IMG/VR virus record: IMGVR_UViG_3300047548_000785
Coordinates: 1 to 64,000 of that record
Source of the DNA: a virus
Reading direction: 5' to 3' (one strand)
Length of the DNA stretch: 64,000 nt
Part shown: positions 12,072 through 22,800 of the stretch, in pieces
Layout: every line of letters starts with the position of its first letter
Position numbering within the stretch: the stretch's first letter is position 1
Program-made: the position numbers and the translations under genes
The notes under the pieces: model-generated
Seen by the model: the letters and a program-made list of their open reading frames with translations, nothing else
The model's database searches: none
Told to the model about the DNA's origin: nothing

Positions 12072-14207
12072 ATGGCTTGGAGTCTTACTGGAGGTTCGTC
12101 TCAGGATACATCTGCAACACGACAGGGACAAAACAATTCTATTGTTTATGCAGCAGCTTACCTAAACTGGTCAAGTGGTGAATCTTTTGCAGGATATACA
12201 ACTAGCGGTGGTGTTACAATTGGTGATACCAGATACGGATTTACTGGACCAACACAAGTAAACTATGTGTCATATTCTCCATATTATGGAAGCTTAAGTG
12301 GAAGTACCACTGTTGGATCTGCATCGAGAACTTATCCACACGATACCAATGGTGCTCGTGGTGCTGTTGGGTGTTCAGTAGACTTTAATGGTGGCGGTGG
12401 TTATGCTCCAGGAGCACTAAGTGCTGGTGCTGGAACACAGCCAGCCGTTGACTATAACAGAACACCAGGAACACCAGCTGCAGGATCATCTGTAGCACAA
12501 GTTGTTGCAGGTACAACGATTCGCATTACTTCTGGTGTTGCAGCAGCCAATGCCAACGGTGGACCAATTTCTGATTATGAGTATCAATATAGAACAAGTA
12601 CTGATAAGGGTGTAACTTATAGTGCATGGACACCAACTACCCCAGGTTCAATGGGTACAGATAGAATTTTTGATCTTGCTAGCGTTACTCCAACAACCAG
12701 ATATCAATTTCAAACACGTGCTCGATGTGGTGGAGATATTGGTGCCTGGAGTGCAGCAATTACTAAAAATGGGTGGCCAGGTGCACCAACTTTTGGAACT
12801 GGTCAGGGGGCAGCAACAAATTATTCTGCCAGCGGTCGCATTGACCTAACATGGACGGCACCAAACTCAGATGGCACAATTACTGGCTATAACATTTATC
12901 GTAAACTTAGTACCGATGCATCATTTCCAACTACCCCAACATATACTACAACTGGTACAGGAACATCTTATTCTGCTACCGGATTAACACTTGGTGCAAC
13001 ATATAACTTTAAAATATCTGCTAGAAACGCATCGCTAGATGCCGATATAGCTGCCTTGGGAAGCACTGTAACAGCAGCACAGTCATCTACAGTTACTGCG
13101 GTAGCAGGTGGACCAACACTTGCACCAACAATTGGAACATCAGTAAGAAGTGCTACAACATCTGGAGTTATTCGTGTTAACTGGACAAAACCAGATGAAG
13201 CTCCAGGACAAATTAGTCAATATTTTGTATACAATGCTGCTGATGATGCCCTGCTTGCTAGACTGACTGCCACACCACCAACCGATCCACCCAATTTTGT
13301 AGATATTACTGGTCTTACAGTCGGTCAGTCATACAGTTTTTATGTAAAAGCAATGAATGACTTTGGTCAATCTCCTGCCTCTGCAGACTCAGTTGCCGTT
13401 TTTGCTCCAGGTATTACAGCAGCCCCAACTTCAATTACGGCAACACCAAGTACAACTGTAAGTGAAAGAATACGTGTAGCTTGGACTGCACCATCCGAAA
13501 ACCCAGGAACCATTACATCGTATAAGGTGTATAGGGTTGATACAGGCCAGCTGGTTGCCACAGTTAATGGTAATACCCCTCTTTATGCAGACATTTCTAG
13601 TACTACTGTGGGGGCAGCAAATAATTTAGTTCAAGGCACATCTTATCAATTTTATGTAACAGCTACAAATGCATACGGAACAAGTCCTAACTCTGCAAAC
13701 TCTAATTCTGCTGTAGCACCAGGAACACCAACACAACCAGGAACGGCACTAACATTAACTAGAGTTAGTGGAGCACTTAAAGATATTAAAGTAGACTGTG
13801 ATGCTTCTTCAACTGACTATGGTATGCCTATTACGAATTATTACATTCAATATGCAACATCAACCGATGGTGGAAACACATTTTCTTCGTGGTCAACAGA
13901 AGCTATCATGACTAGCAGAAGCACAACGTATACTGATATTGTTGGTGGTCTAACTTATAAATTTAGATGTTATGCAAAAAACAGTATTATTTATGAAGCA
14001 GATGGAACAACACCAATTACTAGGTTATACACAGAGGCAACAACTTATGTACCTGCAATTTTTAGGCGGTACACAGGAACAGCATTCCAATCTGGTGCAA
14101 CAATGAAACGTTATGATGGAACTAACTGGGTACAACTAACTATTGCTAAAAAGTATGATCCGACCAACCCAAATGCTGATATTGATGGCTGGGTTAATTT
14201 AACTTAA
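12072..14207 (+). CDS. Fibronectin type III repeat tail protein
   Basis: 711 residues. Four to five Fn3-like repeats of about 90-100 residues are visible (for example ITGYNIYRKLSTDA ... GATYNFKISARN, then GQISQYFVYNAADD ... GQSYSFYVKAMND, ITSYKVYRVDTGQ ... GTSYQFYVTATNAYG). The N-terminal 130 residues are Gly/Ser/Thr-rich and the last 60 form a separate cap (RRYTGTAFQSGATMKRYDG). Follows the previous gene within 6 nt after a TGATATAAA element. Minor tail or fibre protein contacting the cell surface. Confidence 0.75.
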   Translation: MAWSLTGGSSQDTSATRQGQNNSIVYAAAYLNWSSGESFAGYTTSGGVTIGDTRYGFTGPTQVNYVSYSPYYGSLSGSTTVGSASRTYPHDTNGARGAVGCSVDFNGGGGYAPGALSAGAGTQPAVDYNRTPGTPAAGSSVAQVVAGTTIRITSGVAAANANGGPISDYEYQYRTSTDKGVTYSAWTPTTPGSMGTDRIFDLASVTPTTRYQFQTRARCGGDIGAWSAAITKNGWPGAPTFGTGQGAATNYSASGRIDLTWTAPNSDGTITGYNIYRKLSTDASFPTTPTYTTTGTGTSYSATGLTLGATYNFKISARNASLDADIAALGSTVTAAQSSTVTAVAGGPTLAPTIGTSVRSATTSGVIRVNWTKPDEAPGQISQYFVYNAADDALLARLTATPPTDPPNFVDITGLTVGQSYSFYVKAMNDFGQSPASADSVAVFAPGITAAPTSITATPSTTVSERIRVAWTAPSENPGTITSYKVYRVDTGQLVATVNGNTPLYADISSTTVGAANNLVQGTSYQFYVTATNAYGTSPNSANSNSAVAPGTPTQPGTALTLTRVSGALKDIKVDCDASSTDYGMPITNYYIQYATSTDGGNTFSSWSTEAIMTSRSTTYTDIVGGLTYKFRCYAKNSIIYEADGTTPITRLYTEATTYVPAIFRRYTGTAFQSGATMKRYDGTNWVQLTIAKKYDPTNPNADIDGWVNLT

Positions 14208-14208
14208 T

Positions 14209-14237
14209 TTGACGTTTTTAAAAAACCATGGTATTCT
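14209..14237 (+). promoter_or_regulatory. Canonical -35/-10 promoter of the NlpC/P60-like gene
   Basis: TTGACG (14209-14214), a 17-nt spacer and TATTCT (14232-14237). The clearest two-hexamer promoter I found on the plus strand; the other rightward ones rely on an extended -10. Confidence 0.65.
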
Positions 14238-14269
14238 AGAAACTCATATATTTTTGTGAGGTGATAGCA

Positions 14270-14821
14270 ATGCTATCTTTTATTATTTCTAATGTTTTAA
14301 TTTGTTCTAACTCAATATTGGGTTTAAGTCCTACAAGTTTAGAGGACTACAGTGTAAACTCTTATCAAACAATAGAGTACCAAGCTTTTGTGGCATCATC
14401 TACCGAGCCTATAACAATAGCTAGAGAAGATTTTACAGTCGAAGTGGTACCCGAACCACAGATTACAACGTTCTCCTCTCAGATCGTCTCTCAGGAGCTA
14501 CCAGCAACAAATTCTGTATTGGTTGGTTCTGCTATAAAGTATTTAGGACAAAATTGGGATTGCACAATGCTTGTTGAGCAAGCTTTAAGAGATTTAGGTT
14601 ACTCTGTTCCAGATTTAGGTCCAATGCAATTTGGAGCTTATGGAATAGTTTTTAACGACCCGTCGCAAGTACAAGCAGGCGATATTATGATGCGTAATGG
14701 TCACGTAGCAATTTATGCTGGTAACGGAATGGCAGTGCATGGTGGTTTTGGCTTTGGTGGTGTTGTTTATACATCATGGGATGCAGATCCACATGGATTT
14801 TATCAATTTGTTCGTATCTAA
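14270..14821 (+). CDS. NlpC/P60-like cell-wall hydrolase with hydrophobic N-terminus
   Basis: 183 residues from the ATG at 14270, chosen because GAGGTG lies 6 nt upstream; the frame also opens at GTG 14261 but that codon is part of the ribosome-binding site. Residues 1-18 are hydrophobic, possibly a signal. The C-terminal 100 residues have the NlpC/P60 or CHAP layout: catalytic C98 in WDCTMLVEQAL, an AGDIMMRNGH segment with H145, and YAGNGMAVHGG. It should cleave peptide bonds of peptidoglycan. Own promoter and SD inside a fibre cluster suggest an independently expressed function. Confidence 0.75.
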   Translation: MLSFIISNVLICSNSILGLSPTSLEDYSVNSYQTIEYQAFVASSTEPITIAREDFTVEVVPEPQITTFSSQIVSQELPATNSVLVGSAIKYLGQNWDCTMLVEQALRDLGYSVPDLGPMQFGAYGIVFNDPSQVQAGDIMMRNGHVAIYAGNGMAVHGGFGFGGVVYTSWDADPHGFYQFVRI

Positions 14822-14833
14822 TAATTCTCTTTA

Positions 14834-14842
14834 TGATATTAT
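14834..14842 (+). promoter_or_regulatory. Extended -10 element upstream of 14858
   Basis: TGATATTAT, followed by an AGGAGATA ribosome-binding site before the ATG at 14858. Confidence 0.4.
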
Positions 14843-14857
14843 TGTATAGGAGATAAT

Positions 14858-16831
14858 ATGTCGCTTATTAAAATGCAGCAACGCCGTGGTACTGTGGCAC
14901 AGTGGACCGCAGCAAACACCATTCTTGATGCCGGAGAAATCGGTGTTATCGTAGACCCAACAGACTCTGCCAATAACGGTAAAATTAAAATGGGTGATGG
15001 TGTTACGCCATGGAACAGCTTGCCATATGTTTTAAACGATACATATAATGCAGCTAAGTATGCAGTAATTAATGGTGCACAAACATTGTCTGGCCTTAAG
15101 ACTTTTTCTAATGGTATTTCAGCTAATACACAAAGAATTCAGGCGGTAGCTGCTCCAGAACAAGCAACAGATGCTGCTAACAAAGAATACGTAGATAATG
15201 CTATTGCTGGTTTGAACTGGAAAGAATCTGCAAATCTGTTAGCAGATACAAACATTGCACTAACTGGTAACACGGAAACATTAGTGATTGATGGACACGC
15301 AGCACTAGATTCTGGAGATGACGGATATCGACTACTTCTTATTGGTCAAACTACAACTAGTGAAAACGGAATTTATGTTTATAGTGATAATGGAACAACA
15401 TACACACTAACACGCTCAGCTGATGCCGATGCCACAGATGGTTCGGAACTTATTAATGCTACAATATTTATTCAAGAAGGTACTAACTATGCCACATCCT
15501 CTTGGGTACAAAGCAATCACTACCTTGTTGACTTTAATGATCAGGAATGGGTTCAATTTTCTGGTGCTGCTCTTATTACTGCTGGATTAGGGCTAACTAA
15601 ATCTGGTAACACCATTAATGTTGGCGGTACTACAGATCGCATTGTTGCTAATAATGATAGTATTGATATTTCTGCTAACTATGTTGGTCAACCATCAATT
15701 ACTACCGTTGGAACTATTGGAACTGGTACTTGGAATGGAACTGCAATTTCTCCAATTTATGGCGGTACTGGGCTAACATCTTATGGTACTGGTGATTTAC
15801 TTTATGCTAGCAATGCAACAACTCTTGCTAAGTTACCTGCAGAAGCTACAGGCAACGCTCTTATTACCAATGGTGTTGGGGCACTACCAAGCTGGGGCAA
15901 AATAAATATTGCATCACATGTATCTGGTTTGGCAACAGGAGTTGCATCTTTCTTAGGAACACCATCTAGTGCTAATCTATATTCTGCACTAACCACAAAA
16001 ACAGGAACTGGCGGTAACGTGGTGTTTGCTACTGCACCTACAATTACTGGTGCAACTTTAGACGGTACTAAAACTATTTCGGGTACAACAAATATTACTG
16101 GAACAACAACAATTGGTGCTGGTTCTACCATTACAACTCCAACAATTTCTACTGGTATGACCATCTCTTCTGGAACACTAGATCTGGCCGCAGGAACTGC
16201 AACAGCTGCCCCACTTGACTTTGATCCAGGTACAAACCTAACAACTCCAGCAGCAGGGGTTGTAGAGTATGATGGATCTGTATTTTACACAACCCCATCC
16301 ACATCTTATGGTAGATCAGTAGTTGCCACACAAATTTTTACATCTGGTATCGGTACTGCAGGTATTGCTGCAACAACAAACTATGCCCTTTTCCCAGCAG
16401 CTAACGATACAATTACGCTACCAATTGGAACATATAGGGTAGAGCTTAACTTTGCATTAGCTGTTGCTACATCTACAACTAGTACAGCTCTAAACCTAAA
16501 CCTTCGTGGTGCAGGAACAGCTGCTGGCTCATTTACCTGGATTGGTAACGGAGCGATTACCGCAGCAGCAGCTCCAACACAATATGCACACCAAGCAATT
16601 GCCTTGGGTACAGTCATCACAGTGGCACCAGCATCAGCTGTAGCAGGACGTGTCTACACGGTTACTGGATCTGGAATTTTGAGGGTAACGACAGCAGGAA
16701 CAGTCATTCCTGCATACCAATTCCCAACATCACCTGCCTCTGGTGTTGTAACACTATATGCACAAAACCATGTGGTTATTAGCCAGCTATCATCATCTGG
16801 CTCTGCAGCTTCTCAAGGTGCTTGGGCATAA
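14858..16831 (+). CDS. Tail fibre protein with Mtd-like N-terminal domain
   Basis: 657 residues. The first 60 (MQQRRGTVAQWTAANTILDA ... GEIGVIVDPTD ... GKIKMGDGVTPWNSLPY) match the major-tropism-determinant N-terminal domain common at the base of phage fibres. The middle is a long Gly/Thr/Ser beta-repeat region (YGGTGLTSYGTGDLLYAS and many ITGTT units) typical of trimeric fibre shafts. A C-terminal jelly-roll-like domain (about 490-650) probably makes the tip. Role: host attachment. Confidence 0.85.
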   Translation: MSLIKMQQRRGTVAQWTAANTILDAGEIGVIVDPTDSANNGKIKMGDGVTPWNSLPYVLNDTYNAAKYAVINGAQTLSGLKTFSNGISANTQRIQAVAAPEQATDAANKEYVDNAIAGLNWKESANLLADTNIALTGNTETLVIDGHAALDSGDDGYRLLLIGQTTTSENGIYVYSDNGTTYTLTRSADADATDGSELINATIFIQEGTNYATSSWVQSNHYLVDFNDQEWVQFSGAALITAGLGLTKSGNTINVGGTTDRIVANNDSIDISANYVGQPSITTVGTIGTGTWNGTAISPIYGGTGLTSYGTGDLLYASNATTLAKLPAEATGNALITNGVGALPSWGKINIASHVSGLATGVASFLGTPSSANLYSALTTKTGTGGNVVFATAPTITGATLDGTKTISGTTNITGTTTIGAGSTITTPTISTGMTISSGTLDLAAGTATAAPLDFDPGTNLTTPAAGVVEYDGSVFYTTPSTSYGRSVVATQIFTSGIGTAGIAATTNYALFPAANDTITLPIGTYRVELNFALAVATSTTSTALNLNLRGAGTAAGSFTWIGNGAITAAAAPTQYAHQAIALGTVITVAPASAVAGRVYTVTGSGILRVTTAGTVIPAYQFPTSPASGVVTLYAQNHVVISQLSSSGSAASQGAWA

Positions 16832-16854
16832 TGCCTAATTTCCCTAGTCATATA

Positions 16855-16863
16855 TGTTAAAAT
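16855..16863 (+). promoter_or_regulatory. Extended -10 element upstream of the giant tail gene
   Basis: TGTTAAAAT, followed by an AGGAGACTTT ribosome-binding site before the ATG at 16879. Confidence 0.4.
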
Positions 16864-16878
16864 TGATTAGGAGACTTT

Positions 16879-19800
16879 ATGGCAATAATAACTTATCTTA
16901 GCAACAATTCAACGCCTGATTCTGGTAGTTCTTGGGCCTCTAGCAACGTTTATTCACTATGGTATCCAAACGTTGCTGTTGCCGCTGCACACGATGGTAC
17001 ATTTCCAATTTATGTAAATTATGCTGCTCTTAAAATACGTTCAAATGTTTCTTCACCAGCACTTATTACATCTCTTTTGTTAAAAAATAATACTAGTACC
17101 TGGTTATCAGATAATAGCCCAACAGCACCATACAGCACAACTACAACATCTGAAATTGGTTTTGGTTTTAGCGATGTTGTTTTTCTTAATACTGATGGCT
17201 CTTTAAAGGTTGAAGTTAATTCAAGTGCTCCGCCCTCACTATACTTTAATACCGCATCGGTTACTGGTGCTGCTATCAAAAATGCAACTACAGATGCTAC
17301 TATTTTTTCAGATAAAACTATTTTCGGATATTTAAACTATATTGCTGTACCCTCTTCACCAGGAATTACAAATATATCTAATATAACAAATGATGGATTT
17401 TCTTTTAAAGTTTCTGTTCCCTCTTTTACAGGGGGTGAATCTATTAATGGATATCGTATTCAAATAGCAACTGACACAGCATTTACACAAAATCTTCAGA
17501 CTCAAGATATAAGTTATGATGGAACAAATACAACAGTTAATGTAACTGGTAAAAATCCAAATACTAGATACTACATTAGAGCTTTTGCAAAAAATCCATT
17601 GTGGAGTTTTGCAGGTAAAGGATCTCAGTGGTCTAATACTGCAACTGTTCAGACAGCAATCTATCTCCCAACATTTTCAGATAGTTCAATTGTTTCAAGT
17701 GCCTATACTGGATTGTCGTACTCAGATCAGGTTACTGCCACTTCCAGTGCTTTAGCTGGATCAATTACTTATGCAGCAACTGGACTACCAAGTGGTCTAT
17801 CTATTAGCTCTTCTACTGGAGCAATTACTGGTACCCCAACAACAGTTGGTAATTCAGCAATTACATTTACTGCAACAAATACAGATGGACAAACAGTAAG
17901 TCCTACAAGATATCTTTTTATTACAGATTCAGCAACACTTTGGTTTGGTCCCAACCTTTTAGATACGGCAAAAACTGGATTAAACTATACTGCAAATGTC
18001 TATGCTTTTAATGCTACCTCATACTCCGTATCTACTGGTCAATTGCCAAGCGGTATATCATTAAATACAACAACTGGAGAAATATCTGGAAAGACTTATG
18101 ACATTGGCAGTTTTACTTTTGACATTACCGCCAACATTTCGACAGACGGTGGTTCTGGATCTATTACAAAAACATTCACCATGACTTCTGAAAAGTCTAA
18201 CGTTTCCGCTGGTCTCGTATCAACACCATCAAATCTTTATGCAGAACGTGTTTATGCAGAGCAGCCATTAGCACTTTGGTCTATGGATGAAAACGTAGAT
18301 TATATTTCTAAAATCTCTGAAAATCAACGAGACATGGCACAGAACTGGGATGTTCTTAATGGAGATGCGGCAGAGTTCAGTGATGTAACATTTACACCAC
18401 CAATGGCAAGTATGATAAATATGGTTACGGTTCCAGACTACGAGGAAAGTCCAGACGCAGTTCTTGAAGCTACCAACTTAGTAACTAATCCATCGATGGA
18501 AACAGGTGGAGCCAGCGGTATTGTAATCAGGGAAAATCTTATTCAAAACCCAACAATGGACGGTATCGTTCCAAGTTCTTCTCAGTCAATAGCAACTAAT
18601 TTAGCTACAAACCCCAACATGGTAACTACATCTGGAACCACCACTATTCGTGAAAACCTCCTAGCAAATCCATCTTTTGAAAAGGTTGCTAATGGAACAG
18701 ATATTGTTAGGTCAAACCTTATTAGCAATCCTAGTTTTGAATTAAATACAAGTGGTTGGACAAACTTAGCAAATACTTTGTTATCAAGAGTTCCTGATAA
18801 TTCTATTGTTGGATCTTATGTAGCAAAACTAGAGGCTACTGCAGGTGGTACAGGATCTAATTTTTTTGCCGCCAACACAGGATCTGCTCTCAATTTAGTA
18901 GATCCTGATAAAACCTACACATTTTCTGTATATGTAAAATCAACAACAGCAAAAACAATTGGAATTCGTCATGCTTGGGTAGATGCCTCTCAAAATGTAA
19001 TTGGAAGTATTAACACTTTTTCTGCAACTAGCTTGTCTGCAAATACGTGGACTCGTATTTCTACAACTCAAACTGCCCCAGAAAATGCATACAGAGTTTC
19101 TGTTGGAGTTATTGGTAGTGCATCAGAGTCTTGGGCACCAGGAGATATTATTTATATAGACGGAGCAATGCTTGAAGACAGCCTTGTTGCTACAACTTAT
19201 TTTGACGGCAGTCTACAAGATTCTTTATCTGAGTATTATTCATGGACTGAAACAGAGCACAACTCTCCATCAATTCAAACAGCTCAATTAGTTACAACAC
19301 TAACAAATATTGCACCTAACCCAAATATGGCAGAAACTGATGGGGTAGTTGATGTTAAGCGTAATCATGCAAATAATCCAGTTGCAAAGTATGTTGGTGG
19401 GTCAGTGGACCCAGCTAAGCAAGTTTCAAGAACAAACCTCGTAGCCAACTCAAGTTTTGAAACAGTAACAATAGGCTGGCAAGCAATTGGAACCGCAACA
19501 TTGGCTCCTGATGGCGGTCAGTTCTTTGATGGACTGTCATCAGCCAAGCTAACATGTTTAGCAGTAGGTGACGGTATCGAACAAGTTCTTGGTGAAAGAC
19601 CTACTGTATCTCCAAACACACCATATACATTGTCTGTATATGTAAAGGGTGAAGCTGGAAAAAAGGCTATCTTGTTGCTGGATTGGTTTGATGCAAGCGA
19701 TACTTATATCAGTCAAGTCAGCAGCTCTTCCTACACTATGACTGGTGATTGGCAAAGAATGTACTTTTTTGGTGCAATATCACCAAATAACGCAGTTACA

Positions 19801-22800
19801 GCAAGTATCAATGTTAGAAATTTAACTTCTGGTGCACACACATTTTATCTAGATGCAGTCTTATTTGAAAGTAGTCGCATATTAGAGCCATATTTTAATG
19901 GAAATACCACCGATCAGCTAGGTTTTGAGTATGTTTGGGCCGACATAGAAAATAACAGTGTTTCTAGACAGCTATCAGAGCAAATAGTAATTAAAGAAAA
20001 TAAAATTTACAATCCATCATTTGAAAATGGTTTCTTTGGTTGGTCTGATGTTGGTATAAACTTCTACGGGTTTGAACTAAGTTCTGATGTAGCACCTGGG
20101 CTTTCTACAAAATCACTTCAAGTAATTGCAGGTGCAAACTCAGGTCTTAAGAATCTTGGAATTCAGGCACTACCATCAACTCAATACACTTTTTCTGCCT
20201 GGATTAAAGGTCCTGCTGGAAAAACATCTATATTGGGTGTACGCTACTATGATAGTTCAATGACCGAACTAAGCTCTCCCTTCCCTAACTTTTCTTCCTC
20301 TATTCCATTTACAGGAGATTGGCAAAGAGCATACTTTACCTTTACTTCTCCAGCAAATACTGCATACGTAGAACCAGAAATTCAGGTACAGGATATATCA
20401 CTAACAACATTCTACGTTGATGATGTGATGCTTGAAGAAGGAAGTACTCTTAATAATTACTATGATGGAAACAGTGTTCCTAGCGAAGGGTTGAGATACA
20501 AGTGGAGTGATGAAATTAATGATAGTACTTCTATTATGTACGCACTTCCAGCCAAAGGATTTGACTGCTCAGGAACTCAAAGCATAATGTATGCATCTAA
20601 TGATGCTACAACAGAAAGTTTTGCACGGTATTATGCCACAAGTACCCACAACAATATTATTGAAGTTGGAGCAGTATCGGGTCTAGCTATTGGAACACAA
20701 TACTTGTTTAAGGCACAAGTTAGATCATCCACATCACGCACATTTGACTATTTAATTGGTGCAAATGGACAAGTTAGCGTTGCACTAGTTCCATATACAT
20801 GGAAAGAAGTTAATATGCTATATACTGTATCAGCAACAAATACAAATGTTCAGCTAACACTTCCAAGCATGGTTGCCGGAGAAACGTTTGATATTAAAGA
20901 AGTTCTTGTTGAAAAAACATCTGGATTCTCACGGCCATACTTTGACGGTGATTTTGTATCCACAGACTCAGACCTTACATATGGTTGGAGAGGCGAACCA
21001 CATGACTCTAATTCAGTACTTTTGGGAGCTAAAGTATATGGTGTTGCAGATGACAATGGACTTGATATTCGTGCATTTAGATCAGAAGCATGGTCTGCAA
21101 ATGGAACAAGGTCTTTGCGAATTATTAACTATGGCGGATTTAATAATGATGGTATAACAATAGCTAGTGTCGATCAAACTACATATGGATCGTTAAATAT
21201 TCCACAGCTACTTCCAGGTAAAACATATACGGTAAAGGCGGTAGCTAGACTAAATGGTACAGTATCTGGATCTACATATTCTCGAAGCATCTGTTTTGCA
21301 ACTGGATCAACTATTGTTTCTTATGTACAGGCACCAAATACTATTGGAACACACGAGCTTAGTCTTACATTTACAGTACCTGCCGATTCTACCAACCACA
21401 GAATATTTTTAACTAGCTCTGGATATAATAATCCATACAACTATGATATGTGGTGGGATAAGCTGTTGATTGTTCGTGGAGAATATGATGGACTATACTT
21501 TGATGGAGACACAGCAAATGAAGAAGATCGATACTATTCTTGGGCAGGGGAGCCAAGCAAGAGTGTTAGTTATAGGCAGGGACTTGGACTTTATGGTTGG
21601 ACTGGCGTAAATGCTGCACCAGTTTATGAGCTAGGACATTCACGATCAGGAACAGCATCAGCATTTATGCGTGTATCAGACAACGTTGAATACCCACGAA
21701 TGACTAGTGACAATGTCCCTGTGCTTAGTGGTTTTTCATATTCTGCCTCAGCATACATGCAATTGGCATCAGATACCAATTCGCGTATCAGCATTGACTG
21801 GAAAGATTCTGCAGGTGTTTTAATTTCACGTTCAGAAACATCAATTGCCACTTCTCCTACAGGAAGAATTTCGGTATCTGGAGTTGCTCCAGATGGTGCT
21901 ACTCAGGCATCAGTTTCCCTAGGGTTTGATGATGGAACTATTGCGTCAACTCAGCTCAGTTTTGACGACGTTTTATTTGAACAATCCCCAACTATTAATA
22001 GTTATTTTGATGGAGATTCGCTATCTGTTGATGGTCTAAGTGAAGGCACAATTGACTGGTCTGGTGATGACCATGCTTCATCATCTACAGTTATTGAGGC
22101 TGGAATAAATGATTTTAGCTCTATTTTAGGAAAAACATCTACATACTCCATTTCATCAGTTGATTTTAGTGGTGGTAAAGCTGCAAGGGTATTTCTTAGA
22201 TCATCATCTCAAACAGACATAGCAGTAAATACAGTTAATACTACTGAAGGCAATACTTATACTTTATTGATAAAAGCAAGAGCTAATTCAAGATCTCAAA
22301 TAGTATATCCACAGATTAGTGGAGACGTTGGTGATCCTGTATTGTTGCAACAAGGTGTATGGACTGAGATTAGAATGATTGGAACAGCGGTTACTGGTGC
22401 TACAGAAACAGTTGGATTACGTCTATTAAATTCTATGGGTCATCAATTTGGAGACACAATTGACATTGATTATGCAATGGTTGTTGATGGAGAATATTAT
22501 AATGGATACTTTGATGGCTCTATATCTAATTCTGAACTAGACGGAACTGTATCTTGGTTTGGAACACCAAACAATAGCATAAGCACACTAAGTGGACCAG
22601 AAATTTATTTTTGGAATGGCTATAATGGTGGAATTGTATCAAGCTCAAGCACAGTAAGCAATGATAGCGGATATTCTGCTCTAGTCTTAACAAGTGCATC
22701 AGATGAGGGTATTACATCTTCTCCAATGCCTACAGTTATAGGTGAGCCATATACATTCTCTGCATATATCTATGTGAAAAAACAAGAAAACGTTACAATT

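Noticed and set aside
12325-12340. Additional DnaA-like 9-mer
   Set aside because: A single TTATCCACA inside a long coding sequence; expected by chance and not clustered.
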